The translations under genes and the position numbers were made by a program. DNA of 64,000 nt. Source: Isoetes taiwanensis (lineage: Eukaryota; Streptophyta; Lycopodiopsida; Isoetales; Isoetaceae). The notes below the pieces were generated by a model. The model saw only the letters and a program-made list of their open reading frames with translations, had not been told where the DNA came from and searched no databases. Within the stretch, counting starts at the first letter, position 1. Each line of letters begins with the position of its first letter. Of the stretch, positions 21,119 through 34,000 are shown piece by piece. The DNA is taken from contig JAJEKV010000040.1 in assembly GCA_021234155.1 (NCBI GenBank), forward strand, positions 3,137,799 through 3,201,798. The letters are read 5' to 3'.

Positions 21119-21361
21119 TTCAATGCTTCATTAGCTTGGCTTTGCTCAAAGTAAGACATGCTGTTTTTCTGACTCTCCAACTTCCCCATCGAAATTTCAA
21201 ATTCTTTAATCCATTTTTGTGCCACTTGTCATGAAAGTTCATTTAGCATTCTGTATGCGACCAATCCATGGAGCTTAAAGCTGGACTCATAAATACAGTT
21301 ATACACTCTGTCCATGCTATAGAAAGAGCACTGCCCATGCCATGTCCATGCAACAGCAGGA
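21119..21361 (-). pseudogene. Candidate coding remnant, unidentified
   Basis: About 80 codons on the minus strand with a single TGA. They read YSMDRVYNCIYESSFKLHGL, VAYRMLNELS, stop, QVAQKWIKEFEISMGKLES and [12 protein letters not shown]. The amphipathic, coiled-coil-like composition looks like real protein. It sits directly upstream (in minus-strand order) of the invertase fragment but does not resemble GH32. Family unknown. Confidence 0.35.
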
Positions 21362-21573
21362 CCATTGCATATTAACATGAATGCGCAAAAGTTACCTGGA
21401 TATGGAGTTTATATATTTTGTGTATTTTGACAACATTGGTTTATTGTCTGGTGCAAGCTTGATTGCCTTGCTGGCTATTCAATCCGCATTTTTGCCTTCA
21501 ACAAATAGCTACAGACATTATATGTTATTTGCTATATATTCTTAGGGATAGTTATTCATTGTCCAGGGGAGAA

Positions 21574-21807
21574 CACTTTGAAGAAGCTTTGTTATAAGGA
21601 GTACAAGTTTCCAAAGATTCATATACACCATTTCTACTCAAGAACAGGTAAAATGCTACTAGTCAAGTTCTGCATGACTTCTCATTGAAGATGAAGAAGC
21701 TTTGTTATAAGGAGTACAAGTTTCCAAAGATTTATATACACCATTTCTACTCAAGAACAGGTAAAATGCTACTAGTCAAGTTCTGCATGACTTCTCATTG
21801 AAGATGT
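21574..21807. repeat. Tandem duplication, ~117-bp unit x2
   Basis: Near-identical adjacent copies contain GAAGCTTTGTTATAAGGAGT, TCAAGAACAGGTAAAATGC and CTTCTCATTGAAGATG. The near-identity suggests a recent event. Not coding. Confidence 0.95.
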
Positions 21808-21809
21808 TT

Positions 21810-22790
21810 TCTTAACTTATACAGGTATATCTCTGCAAGAATGAAGCATGTGCCAATATTAGAAGTGAATTCTGGCAAGAGATTCCTGTAGCATAATGCT
21901 CTGTTCAAGAGAATCTGATCATTGTCACACTTTAAAAGCGGTGATACAAAATGGTCTTAAGCCTTTACAATCAAAACATCATAGCATGATGCTCTACTAT
22001 ATCTGCCAAATGTTTCAAGAGCATCATGTATTGTGACTCTACTTTAGTCTTCATGATCAATGAATCTACATTAATTTGTATAAGCTTGTGTATCCATCTT
22101 TTCCTTGAATTGTTTTCTTGTTACAGAATCGAACTTTGCGACACCTTGGTGCAGAAGAAAGAATCAATTCAAAAGTATTACAGTGAACATTTTTATGGCA
22201 GTGCTTATAGACTACTACTTATCACTTATGATCACGCCTTTCTTTCTTAATAGTTTAGAATAGGCCCATTATCGACTTTGACTTCATATAGGATTATAAA
22301 TGGATTACCAATGTTGTGGCCAAAGTTTATAGCTCTTAAAAAATAATGTGAGCCACCATAAGCCTACCTTAGGTCCTTCATGTATTGGACCATCTATTTG
22401 CTTAGTAACACCTTGAATTTAAATTTGCATTGGTTTACTAGCAAATATCTACCACCACCTTATTTCATATTATCCATCTGAAAATTTCTTTCAGGTATTT
22501 TTTATGTGATTCAATGTGAAATGTAACATTGAGAAAGCATCATATGCGTGGAATATGGTAGAACTTCTTTGGTTATTCATGTAATTCTCAAAAGTAAGAC
22601 CCAAAATTCGAATACACATTACGAGATATGTACATAATAGATGGTTTTTGAATATAGCAGATCTAACCTATGATTGGATACCCTACGTAACTCGATACCT
22701 TATACATCTCAAACAATACGTTTTTACTATCGACATAAAAGAACTACCGATACCTAAAATGCAAGAATATCATTTAAAAATCTTCATTAC
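21810..22790. other. No gene identified
   Basis: AT-rich intergenic or intronic-looking sequence. Nothing recognised. Confidence 0.4.
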
Positions 22791-22799
22791 ATTGCATAA

Positions 22800-23060
22800 C
22801 CCGCCTAACCAAGCCTACACCCTTTTACGCAATTCTAGCCTATCCATTCGTTTGCCACCTTAGCAAAATCTCACGTGGGCATATATTTTTTTAGTTAGAT
22901 CTTTATTAATTCATATCAAAGGCCGGGAAAATTAGAAAGGGCAAGAAAATGGAAAAGAAGATTCATTAGGGTGCGTTGTTTCTTCTTCTCTGCGCTTCCT
23001 CCATTTTAGTTCCCAGCTTCCCTTTTTTTAGTTCCTTTATTTCTTTCTCTCTCCTCAAAG
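22800..23060. repeat. Copy 2 of the promoter-like repeat
   Basis: Matches 17640-17910 in order: CGCCTAACCAAGC, CAATTCTAGCCTATCCAT, GAAAATTAGAAAGGGCAAG, then a C/T-rich tract. It is followed by an unidentified open stretch at 23246-23515. Confidence 0.5.
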
Positions 23061-26000
23061 AGATTGAAGTGGTTTCTGGACCGTGAGACAATCCTCTCTT
23101 CTTAAAATATTCTCTTGAAGGTTCTAATCGCCCTAAACTAGGGCTGGAGGTTTTATCCGTCTTGTTGAGCAGGGGCTAGAAGAAGTCTTAATCGATTTTG
23201 CTTACTGATATGGCCCGAAACAGATGATTTGGACTTCTTCTAGCGATGGAACATGTCCCCATGCCTTTTCTCAAGGCTTCTTCGACATGCATTAGATGTA
23301 GCGAGAACGGATTCTTCTTTAGGTTAGTTTTTTTTCATCTCCAGTTACATGTAGAGATTTCAAATTTCCTTCATCTACGAACAATGCTGGAAGATCACTT
23401 GTTTTTGCCGTTCTTGAAGCTTAAACCGTGCCTTGATCAAACTAGTAAAACTTTGTGGTATAATAGTCATCCGGTGGTTGCCGCGAGTTTAGGTCGTGGT
23501 AGCATCGCATCGTAGAATCCTTTAAGTTCTTTAAGCCACGATTTCTATGCTTATGTGTTTGTAATTTGAGATTCTACAGGCAAAACGGAAGTAGATCTTG
23601 CTATCATTTGTTATGAGAATCCTCTTATGTTAGTTTGATCTGAGCTATAGCCTTGTAGTTGTCGGGCGGAATGTCATGCTTTAGTACTTCGAGCTAATAA
23701 TAACGAACATGCACGAAGCATGCTTTGCTTGTTTGGAAATGCTTCAGAACATGCAATATGAAGGCATACAACCGATAATTTCATTGTGTGAGCACGTTAA
23801 GGCATGTTGCAAAAGGCGTAAACCATTTATCATTGTGCACTACATTCTGATCTTGTAATAGGGTGTACAGATATGTATGCAAATGTGGAAATATAAATAA
23901 AGCACAAAGGGCTTTTGCTCAATTTTCAAGGGGCATGTTTATTGTCGGATATTTAGCATTGTCAATGCTTTCATGCTCTAAAATGTTTTTGGTAACATGT
24001 TGGATAACCATCTTGTTTTTGCATATTTTTGTATATTTACCAATTATTGCAGGTTATGCACAAGATAGTGAAAATGGTCTTGTAATGCAAAATGTGAAAC
24101 CTTGGAGGAGTTTTTTGCAATCCCCGCCATCTTTCAATCCCCGCCATCTCAAGATGTCATATGCTTTGGAGTATCATAATTTCATGATACGTTGAGTGTG
24201 GCGAATGCCTTCTTTGCCTTTAAGTTCTGCAGGATACTGTATAAAGCCAGATAGAATTACATGCCCTGAACATCCGAAAGCATATATGGGAGTATCTCGT
24301 GCTCTAGAAAATGGAAAACACAATCATAAGGATTGGCGATGTAGGGCGCCTATTAGGTTTCTTAGGACATGGGGCATAGTGGAATTAAGCCGGATAGTAT
24401 GGCTTTCACCGGTATCTTAACCGCATGTAGTCCCGACACATTCAAAAATACACATGTCGGGGTCACACAGGCAATCCTCTTCTTCATAGCTTTTACCTTC
24501 ATTTAGCTATTTAGGGTTCTTTTTTTACTTCTGTTCAGCTTTCTTCCCTCTTAAAGCATGTCATTCTTAATTTGATTGAATGCATGATGGTTTCAACAAA
24601 ATATTTGTGGAGTTCCGGTTTAGCATGATTGATTTCAAAGGGAGGAATCCATGCCATATCCTAGACATTTGTCATTGTATTACATTTTGGCACAAGAACT
24701 CTCATCCATTATGTTTTCTCTGGGCTTTTCTTAATCAATACTATTTATGAGGTTAGCAATCTCATCTTCTTACTCGGCCATATAGCTTATTTATGGTGAT
24801 TCATATTTTTGTGTTAGCACAAAAGATCATCTTTTAAGCTTTCGAGAGAGACATCTGGATCATATAATCCATGAGGCAAATGGCCATGAACTTGGTTGTA
24901 AAAATTGAAGACGAAGAGTCTCGTATCATTGTCTTACATGACATGCTATATGCATGAGCCCAAAAGCACAACTTATTGTGATTGTTGTTTCACTTTGGTA
25001 TAACTATATTGAAGGGACCAAGGGTTAAAACTTGTGTTCTTATATAAACCGCTATTGGTTGGTTTTCGAGTGACTTGTTTGAGCAGCTTGCCTTATCGTT
25101 ACCAAACATTGAAGCGTATCGCTTTATTAGTGGTGCATGTGGAATCGAGAATTTAAAACATCTCATTGCATGCGAGAATATTGTAGAAGGACACTTTGCA
25201 AACGCATTAAGTGTAATTAAGTGTAATGTAGATCTTGGTATACCTTCAACCAAGTATTTGGAAGATTGATTCATTTGGAAGATTGATTCGCTATTAATGC
25301 AAAACACATTGTACCTTTGCATCGTGGATGATTATTTTGGAGAGAACTTTATATCTAGTAATTCTAATCATATGTTTCTCCTCAACAGGGGCTTCCTAAA
25401 AAGTGGATTAGCTATAACGTTGTCTTGGGCTGGATCTAAAATAGCCTTGGCTCACCATCTAATCTGTAGAACGGGTTACACTTTGCAAGACCTCTTCCAT
25501 ACATTTGATTTTTTTCTTCTGCTGGATGCAACTATAACGACAGCACTGGGAGGAAAGAGGACAAATAAAACAACCAAACATGCAATAAATAGATAGGGCT
25601 GCAACTTCGTAGCTGCCCACAATGCATCGGTAGCTTTAATGCCCAAATTGGCACTCTCCATCCAATTTCGACCGGTTTAAAGCCCAAATCGGGACCTTCC
25701 AAGAGCATTGGACTGACCCAATGGACCCAATGAAATCGCCAATTTAAAACCTGTGTTAGTTTTGGATTTGTTTGATGCAGAAAACCTGAGTTAGGTCAAA
25801 CAATTTTGTGGGAGATGGCTTTGCTTGCTGCAAAAAACCTTAGTTAGGCCAAAGATGCCACCTCTGCCTAAAAAAGAAAGCAGCATGCATTCTTATCCAT
25901 CCCCAAAAAATCGGCTTCTTTCCTTCACCTTCCTTTCTTTTAACCATTGCAAAAAAAGGCATCCAAAAAACCCAAAAAGGAAACATGACCTTAAGCTGCT

Positions 26001-26300
26001 CAAACATGGCAGCATATACGGTTTTGTATACAATACCATAAAAGAATCATAGTCCAAACCATTTGCCATCTCTCTCCCCGCAATCTGAAAACCAATTGGG
26101 CAAAGTATATCATACATGTTCAATTTAACATCATGTTCAATTTAACCTCAAGATGAGACCTCGGCCATAGAAGCTACGATATATCACCACCTATGAAGCT
26201 TCTATACTTCACATCGGTTACAACATGACCATAGATGAATGCCTATCTCTAAATAAAATCTAGAAAATAACTCGATCTTTTCCTTTCCTTATTAAAACCT
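23061..26300. other. No gene identified
   Basis: Several short open stretches (23246-23515, 23863-24195, 24196-24420, 25075-25269 on plus; 24990-25322 on minus) have no recognisable domain. No RNA gene or element boundary seen. A low-complexity direct repeat (AATCCCCGCCATCT twice near 24120) is present. Confidence 0.35.
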
Positions 26301-26333
26301 CGGGAACCTTTTTGCTAGTTGGTCTTTTTGGGT

Positions 26334-26420
26334 TTGCCCTAGGGGGCAATCCCTTGTTTATAATGGGTTTTGGCATATTCATGGTATATGCTAGCATATA
26401 CCTAGAATATGCCAAAAAGC
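26334..26420. repeat. Double-hairpin repeat, copy A
   Basis: Contains the palindrome TTGCCCTAGGGGGCAA (26334-26349). About 23 bp later comes a ~42-bp near-perfect hairpin built on GGCATATTC...GGTATATGC/GCATATACC...GAATATGCC (26372-26413). The same pair in opposite order and orientation is at 55638-55719. Confidence 0.8.
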
Positions 26421-26819
26421 ACTAAAAACCCGGCCAGAAATTTTGTAAATGCTAGGTCATCCCTGTTGCCAGGCGGCTGCTGTGCATACCGGCTAACCGG
26501 AAGTTTGGAAGCGTGGCTTCCTCGATCGATAGAATGAGTGTAGGACTTCATCCGAGCTGATCTTTGGAAGCTTAGGTAACTCTGTTTTCAAGTATAAGCT
26601 CTAAAGTGGCAAACTTTCACATTATCCGTGACGGCAAGAAAGTTCAAGATCTTATGCCTAGGTAAGCGGGTTTGAAGAATTTTTACGTTTGCGGTGTTGT
26701 GAACATTAATTGAATGTAAGATGTGGCAAATAACGGGGGCTTTTTGAGCAGGGGCCGTTGTGGCAAATAAAGGTTTTGTTGTACCAAAGTGGAAGCTAGA
26801 TGAGGCAGTGGCATGTATT

Positions 26820-27034
26820 CATGATAGCAAAACACAGGTGCTGGAGGAAGATTTTTCGTGATCTCTGACCCATCGATTCACCTCAGGCAGTGGATAGGTA
26901 CATGTAGCCACCACAATGAATCCTGCAGGATCGAAATATGCTGAAACATTCTCACAGAAATATTCTGGAAGACATGGATCTGGCATTGCCAAAGTATACA
27001 TGGATAGCTTTTCTCTTACACATGCATGAATCAT
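26820..27034 (-). other. Candidate exon, unidentified
   Basis: A 71-codon open stretch on the minus strand, preceded by a plausible acceptor (TTCAG). It reads ACVREKLSMYTLAMPDPCL, PEYFCENVSAYFDPAGFIV and VATCTYPLPEVNRWVRDHEK. The composition is strongly protein-like, but I cannot place the family. No neighbouring exon was identified. Confidence 0.35.
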
Positions 27035-29290
27035 CTGAATGGATCTCGGCTAATTCTTAGAGGTTTCTGAGCTAGTGGTATTTAACATCCAGGTATTTGA
27101 ATTTACTCTTCTTTCAATCTGAGATTCTATATGTTTTTAGGATTTGCAAAGGGAATCTATCGAGACATAAATAAATACCTTATATGAAGAAAGGTGAGTA
27201 AGATCACCAAAAGCACGTGTTGATCCTTATCTTAAAATACCTTGAATAGCAGTAGGCTCAAAGCACATGCAAATCAGACCCACATGGTCTATCCATTGTT
27301 TGTTTACTTACAATGTGAGCCGTCTTTGCAGCATACATGCATCTGTTTATTTTTGCGAGCATGACCAAATGTGCAATATGGTTTTGGGTAAGTGCTTACA
27401 CATGTCCCATTGCAATATGGTTTTGGTATGTCTTGAGATATGTGGGTTTGATTTAGAGAATCATTCCAAAGAGACTACGCAAAATGGATCTTGAGCCCGC
27501 GAATTTATCATGACATTTAGAGGATCTTTTTTTTTTTTTGGCACTCCCGGTACCATCATCCGGATAAGATGAGGAGAAACATTTGCATTGAACAATTCAT
27601 GGAAAGTCAATTTGCACTTTTGGGTTGGTGAACATCATTGATGTTCTACATGGTCTCATGGAAGGGCATTTGTTGTGCTATGAGGATGAAGATAACAAAG
27701 ACAATTTCTAATGTAAGTATCTACATCTTTGTACATGTCGATCCTCGGTTATCTCGGTGTTAGTGGGCGTTTATTTGAATCATTTTTAAATTGCACTAAA
27801 GAGTTTGCTTTAGAATAAACCACATTTGATCATGTGATGGAGCCTTTCTAGCAGCTCCAAAAATATAGTGCAAGTAGTACGTACAAGGCATATAAGAAGA
27901 TTAGTTCAAATATTGCTTCAAGCATTGATTCTTCAGAATGTTTCTGCCATAGTTATTGGCAGCATTATTCTAAGGTAATCTTTGAATCGTTAAGAAGTTG
28001 CATAGGCAGATTAAAGACCTTGGATACATATTATCTGCATAGTTTAATTATAAAGAGATGTATGTTATCTTATTAAACATGTGCTTGCAGTCTTTCCACC
28101 ACCTAGGGGTACAAACAGACAGGAAAATTGGAGCTCTTGGTGATCTGGCTCATCCAATTTTATCAAGTATTTCAAAAGTGTATTTCTAAAGCCTTGATCC
28201 ATGACCAGGTGAGTGGAGCAAAAGTAGAGGAGAATGGAGCAAAAGTAGAGGAGAATTTTCTAAAGTAAGCCTTTGCAGCATGGTTTTGATATACCAACCT
28301 GCAGGGCATTACTTTGCTTCCAACTCTGGAAGGACAATTGACTAGCAGAATCTTACTCTGCAAATGGAAGTCTGTCATACCCAAACCACTTGCAAATTTT
28401 GGCATTGGTCTGTCTTTGTTTCATTCGAAGTGTTGTACAAAATTCTAGCTTTGCATTCTCTATTTGGATCACATTTATATACTAAAATATCTTTCATATT
28501 GCGGAATCACATTGTTCTGTAGAAGAAAATGCTTATATGGAAATGAGGCTTCAAATCCTAGCCGCATTTGATCCAACCAAAGTTCTTATTGATGCTTAGC
28601 TATGTATCTTAACACACATCGCAATGCTTTGCAAAAAGGTCCCAACAAGTCCCACCAGCTTTATAATGATAAATGCACGTATTCAACAAGGAAGCCAAAT
28701 GTACAAGAAATGAACAATAGTAAAACTAAAATGAGAGCAAGTTTCCCTTACAATTTCCTCGCTCACAATTCAAGGCTGTGATATAAATATACAATTAACA
28801 CACACAAACAACTACTAGGTGTCTAACACCTATTATTCCCTTGAAACTCTCAATGGAGTATGTATCCCCTTGAAACTCTCAATGGAGTATGTATCCATCC
28901 TAGGCTTAATGTTAGGTCCGTTGCAGTTTTAGGTGTATCTATGCATGCGTGCTTACAACACATTTCTAACAAAGTCAGACTATATTTACATTTTACATGG
29001 CGATTGTAGTGTGGTCCAATTTTACTTGGGTCTCCATGACTTTTATAACCAACTCAACATTAGTATTTTGCCACATAACAATTTTCCTTTTGATGACAAA
29101 CTACTTACAAATAAGGTGATGCGCATTCAAAAAATTGAATTCTAAAGACATATAGACTCAGGCCAAATTGTCATTTTACTTGGAAAAAAAATGTAACTAC
29201 AAGTAATGTGATGTTATGCATAGTCCATAGAGTTTACAAGGGAGCATAAGTGTGCAAGAGATTTAAGAGGCATTTATAGTGGCCTTTAAT
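27035..29290. other. No gene identified
   Basis: AT-rich. Small direct duplications are present: GAGCAAAAGTAGAGGAGAAT twice at about 28217-28256, and CCCTTGAAACTCTCAATGGA plus GTATGTATCC twice at 28836-28898. Confidence 0.45.
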
Positions 29291-30780
29291 ATTTGGTTAT
29301 TAATGTTTGTAGACATGGGTGGACAAAATTAGGAGGAATATACCGTCCATGGAGCTGGGAATTTGTTGAGTGAGGATGATATGCTTGGACGTGTGAGGCG
29401 GTTAGGCGTTGTACATGATTTGGTTGGAAACATGCCATTTCACCCTCCTACAAGTTCATGGATTTATTTGATTGGTTCTTATAGGATATTAAGAGGATTG
29501 GGTTGTGCTAATACTTAAATGATTATTATAAGGGCCAACTTTGGAAGACTCATCACAAAATGAAAAAGTCCTAAAGCATGGTTCCACATGTTCTATAGTG
29601 CCCATGCATGACAACCATATTGATCATATCCATTTTTTAGTTACATATTCCTTGTTTATGTTTGTACACGTAAAATGTTGGTGATATGGCATGCCAGAAC
29701 CATCATATGAGAAAAGGAAAGAAGCGAGATAGAAACCAGTTTGAGTTCTTTGTCGAGAATCTTCATGGGAATAAACATGCACAGGAAAATCATATAAGAT
29801 CAATCTAGTACTTTACGATATTGTAACTTCCTTATAAATGAGAATGAGAGTTTATATATTGTAATGTCTATTTGGTCTTTCTGCTGGAACATGAAGGTCA
29901 GAAATAGGATGGCATGAATGCAGCCTATGATGGAGAAGATTACCATGATTACATTGCAGGGCATAACTTTAGAAGATTTTTAGTGGCCATCTTACATCTA
30001 ATGGGCGCTGCAGTATATTTAATTGGTGCGCACCATCCACCTCACTAGATGGTGTTGTCTCAAGTTTTTGAAGGATGTGGACAGGTCGAGATGGTTGAGG
30101 TATGTTAATTCTCATTATCTTTCTGTATATTGTAGTTCCCAGTTTTGTTTTTAATAAGCTCTTATTCTGTAAACTACATTTCTATATGATACCGTGGCCC
30201 CAAACTAAAAGCTCGGCTTTACCAAAGCACTTACAGATCAACTAATAGCCCCAAACTTTCTCAGTTATGAAGGATTTGCATATTTCATTGATGGTGTTCT
30301 ATTTATGGCCGGATGGGTGCTGCAGATGCCATTACGGACCTTGTTAGCAAGTGGGACAACACCACACGAAAATAATCTTAAGGAAATAGAAGGTGACAAA
30401 GTTATGTCTAGTTAGGTAAGCTTTTAAAAAAATATGTTGTAATCTCTTTTTAAAGCTGAAGGCCAAGATCTTAATATTTGGTATCTAAATTGCTAGTAGG
30501 AAAGCACCATTGGGCGCCAGGGAGCCTTGGAGGTTGTCCATGAAATGCTTGAACGCGATGATACACATCTTAGAGCTAGGAATCAATTATTGGTAGAGAG
30601 TTCAATTACTTTATATAACTATCAATGAGAGTATTGGCTAATTTTTTTCCACCAACTACATCCTACTCCAACAACACTTCAACACCTAAGCAGAACTTAG
30701 TAATGCAAATGCGTACCAACACGTTCACAAAATGTCAATGTCTTAAAATAGCAATTTCGATTCAAACACTCTATTGTCTA
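29290..30780. other. Upstream region with short unidentified open blocks
   Basis: Scattered protein-like blocks on the plus strand include GAADAITDLVSKWDNTT near 30330 and GRQGALEVVHEMLERDD near 30512-30600 (the latter flanked by AG and GTAG). They could be exons of a decayed gene or element. No family recognised. The strand and connection are uncertain. Confidence 0.25.
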
Positions 30781-30783
30781 TAA

Positions 30784-31031
30784 CTACAACTTAAGCCACT
30801 TCACTCTCCGGCCATGGAGGGCAACCCTCCGTCGCAAACCTGTTTTTCTTTGCTTTTGCGGTTTTCTGTTTTTGGCCTGTTTTCCGATGAGGGGCCGAAT
30901 AACGCGAGAAAACACTGCATAGACATCTACGAGAAAAGGTAGTCTAGAATAAGGCGCTGGTTCACTATTGGTCGACCACCTTTTAGTATTGTTTGTTCCA
31001 CCCAAACATCTCTGTCTCTAACCTCTGAGCC
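30784..31031 (+). promoter_or_regulatory. 5' flank / leader of the sterol reductase gene
   Basis: The 250 bp before the start codon lacks an obvious TATA box. It contains an inverted CCAAT box (ATTGG, 30967-30971) and a C/T-rich stretch (CATCTCTGTCTCTAACCTCT) just before the ATG, typical of plant leaders. An in-frame TGA at 31026-31028 excludes an N-terminal extension. Transcription start not determinable. Confidence 0.4.
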
Positions 31032-34000
31032 ATGCCGAATGACGGAGATGGGCGATCTGCAACAGCCTTCCTTGATGACTGGCGATCAGTAGCTCTTGTT
31101 CCTTCCCTCTCTACAGTTAATGCCTCTTCTTCTCCATTATCGTTGATCTGTTTGTTTTGGGGCATTAACCTATACCGTCATTGCATTCAGTTTGCAGCTT
31201 TGGTGGCATACATATCCTTACTTGCTACGTTGGAGTACATCCTTCCTGGTAAACGTATTGCTGGAGCTCTTCTGGCCGATGGCACACGTCTTACCCACAA
31301 ATGCAATGGTAGACAAGACAATTATGGCTTTTTCCCACATTGAAAGATATAGAAAGATCTATATCTGACAATTTGTCCACTGATCAGGATTACTATCACT
31401 GTTGGCGCTTCTGCTTTTTCTTGGACTATCTGTGTCACCTGCGGTAATCCATTTTGTTGTAACATAGGTCTTCTTGGGTGCGGTAGCACCTTGTTTATGC
31501 CTGCTGAACTGTGCACAGTTCTCCCAACTAGGAGATCTTTGATGTCAATGTGTTCTACCTTTTTAGGTTGTTGCTGAAAGAGGTTTAGAGTTTCTGGTTA
31601 CGACATTTCTTCTTTGCGTGCTGGTATATTCAATTCTCCTGTCCATAATGTTGAAGATTTACAGGTTAACAAAGTTTGTAACTTCTTGACAACAGGTGTC
31701 ATTGATCATCTTTATTTGTGGGCGTAGATCGTCGAGTAAAGCAGCATCTTTTAAGCCACATTTATCTGGAAACTTGCTGAATGATTGGTAAGGGAAATCC
31801 CATTAGATTTGACAATTGAGCTCATTTTAAATGCTATTGGATGGGGATGTGTAGGTTATAATTATGGAAACCGTTTTAACTAGATTTATAGATACAAGGC
31901 AATGTATTTGAACATAGCATGTGAAATTATAAGTGATAAAGAAAGAAACTATGCATTTGTGCAGGTGGCTTGGTGTGCAGCTAAATCCACAGTTCTTAGG
32001 TTTCGATCTGAAGTACGTATATTAAGCTTGCCTCATAACTACTGGAGCTTCTGATTGCGCTGTGATTTTTTACATATATGAGCATTATTTACTTCTATAT
32101 CTTCACACTGGCTTTTGTTGTCCATCTCCAGGTTTCTATGGACAAAAGCTGGCATGATTGGCTGGCTTCTTATTAACCTGTCTATTGCTGCAAAGCAAAT
32201 TCAATTGGATGGATCACTCTCATTCTCAATGGCCCTTTTCCAATTCTTTTCTGCCGTATGTATTAATGAGATGCCTGAGTTTTTTAAAACGTCTAAATTT
32301 GACAAGAAGATGGTGATTTTTTATGATTTTACAAGTTTATATGGCTATTTATAAGTAGATAATGTATTTGTTCAAAATGTGATGACTCTGTATATCTTCC
32401 ATTTGCAGATATATGTTCTGGACTATTTCTGGCATGAAGAGTATATGACATCCACGTATTACTCTCCCCGTTTAGTGTATATCTTTGAAATGAAATGGAA
32501 AATGTGTTTTTATACTGCACATTGTATCTTCTTGGGGCAATGACACCATTTTCAGCACATTCATGCAAGTAATATTTCTGTCATCTATAGGCATGATGGT
32601 ACTGTGCTGTAATCGTAAATATGATTTTGCCAATTTTCGACTATTGCCCTGAAGTGTGCTTGGAACCTCACTGTGGGGCTGCATTCTGTTCTTCCTTACA
32701 TAAATTTCAGAATCCTGTTATCTTGCAATAACCTCTTTAATATGGCGTGGGAACTCTTTTTTTAGCTTCTTTAATTTATTTCCATGCACGGAATTTAACC
32801 TTGGATAGTGACTCTTAGACTATTTTCCCATTTCAAATGAGCAGAAAGGGAAAGAAGTTGCTTCAACATGCATGTAGAAAGTTAAAGGAGTTGGATAACT
32901 GGTGCAGAACAGAATTTGGAAGTGCCTTCTTTAATCAGAAATTCAGGGCCTAATACTGTCTTCCAAGTCATTTAATCATCAGCAAATATCTTCTTGCTTT
33001 TCTAACAATGCATCATTATGATGCAGTACTGTTTGTAGTTTCCTTCCAATTGAAAATCTTGATTGAATGCTATGCAGATGGGATATTATAGCTGAAAATT
33101 TTGGCTTCATGTTGATTTTTGGAGACCTGGTCTGGATACCTTTTACATTTAGCATCCAGGTATGCTTAATCCATTCCCTGAACATAATTGTTTGCATGGT
33201 TTATGATATACAAGCAATAGATCAATTCTCATTAAGTATTCACATGCACCCTTGCCTCTATTATGCCTACTTCCATTCTGGATTCTTTTTACAGAGTAGT
33301 ATGTTCCCCCTTTGCATGCTTCCTCTGCTAGTTCTTTTCTTTGTTGTTTTTTCTGAGAATGTTGGATATTGAGGAAATATGATCTGACCTTACCTTATAG
33401 CTTGAGAAGGACTAAATAGATCCCTTGGTAAACTAAATAGGGGAAACATGATCTTCTCAAGCACACTCATGTCAGATGGGTCCTTCAACTGACTTTGTTT
33501 GTTTTTTCTTTTCAATTGAAGAATGCACTTGTTTAAGAAGCCTCAAGTAATGGTTTTACACTGAAGGCATTGTGGAGTGCTAAAAGTGTTTCTTTCATCT
33601 GTTAGTAGGGTTGGTGGCTCTTAAGGAATAAACTGGAGCTTACTTGGACTGCTGCTGTAGCAAACGTCTTTGTTTTTATTATTGGGTATGTGTCTCTTAT
33701 TCTGCACATATGTACAACATAGACTATGTCAATTTTAAAGCAACGTCTCTATCGGTCAGACAAGTGCATGCCAACTTAACTTGTATAGTGCATAGGATGA
33801 TACCTGTTTATTATAATGAATAGCACAACCAAATGTTCAAGGATACTAAGAATTGTCCTAATATACTTCTACCATGGTGTGGATCAGATTTGAATAAAGT
33901 AGGATTGTTAAGTTGTATTTCATTTACTTGTGCCCTTTTACTTATTAAATTCATTTGGGTTGTAGCTATGTTTTGTTCCGGGGGGCAAATAAGCAAAAGC

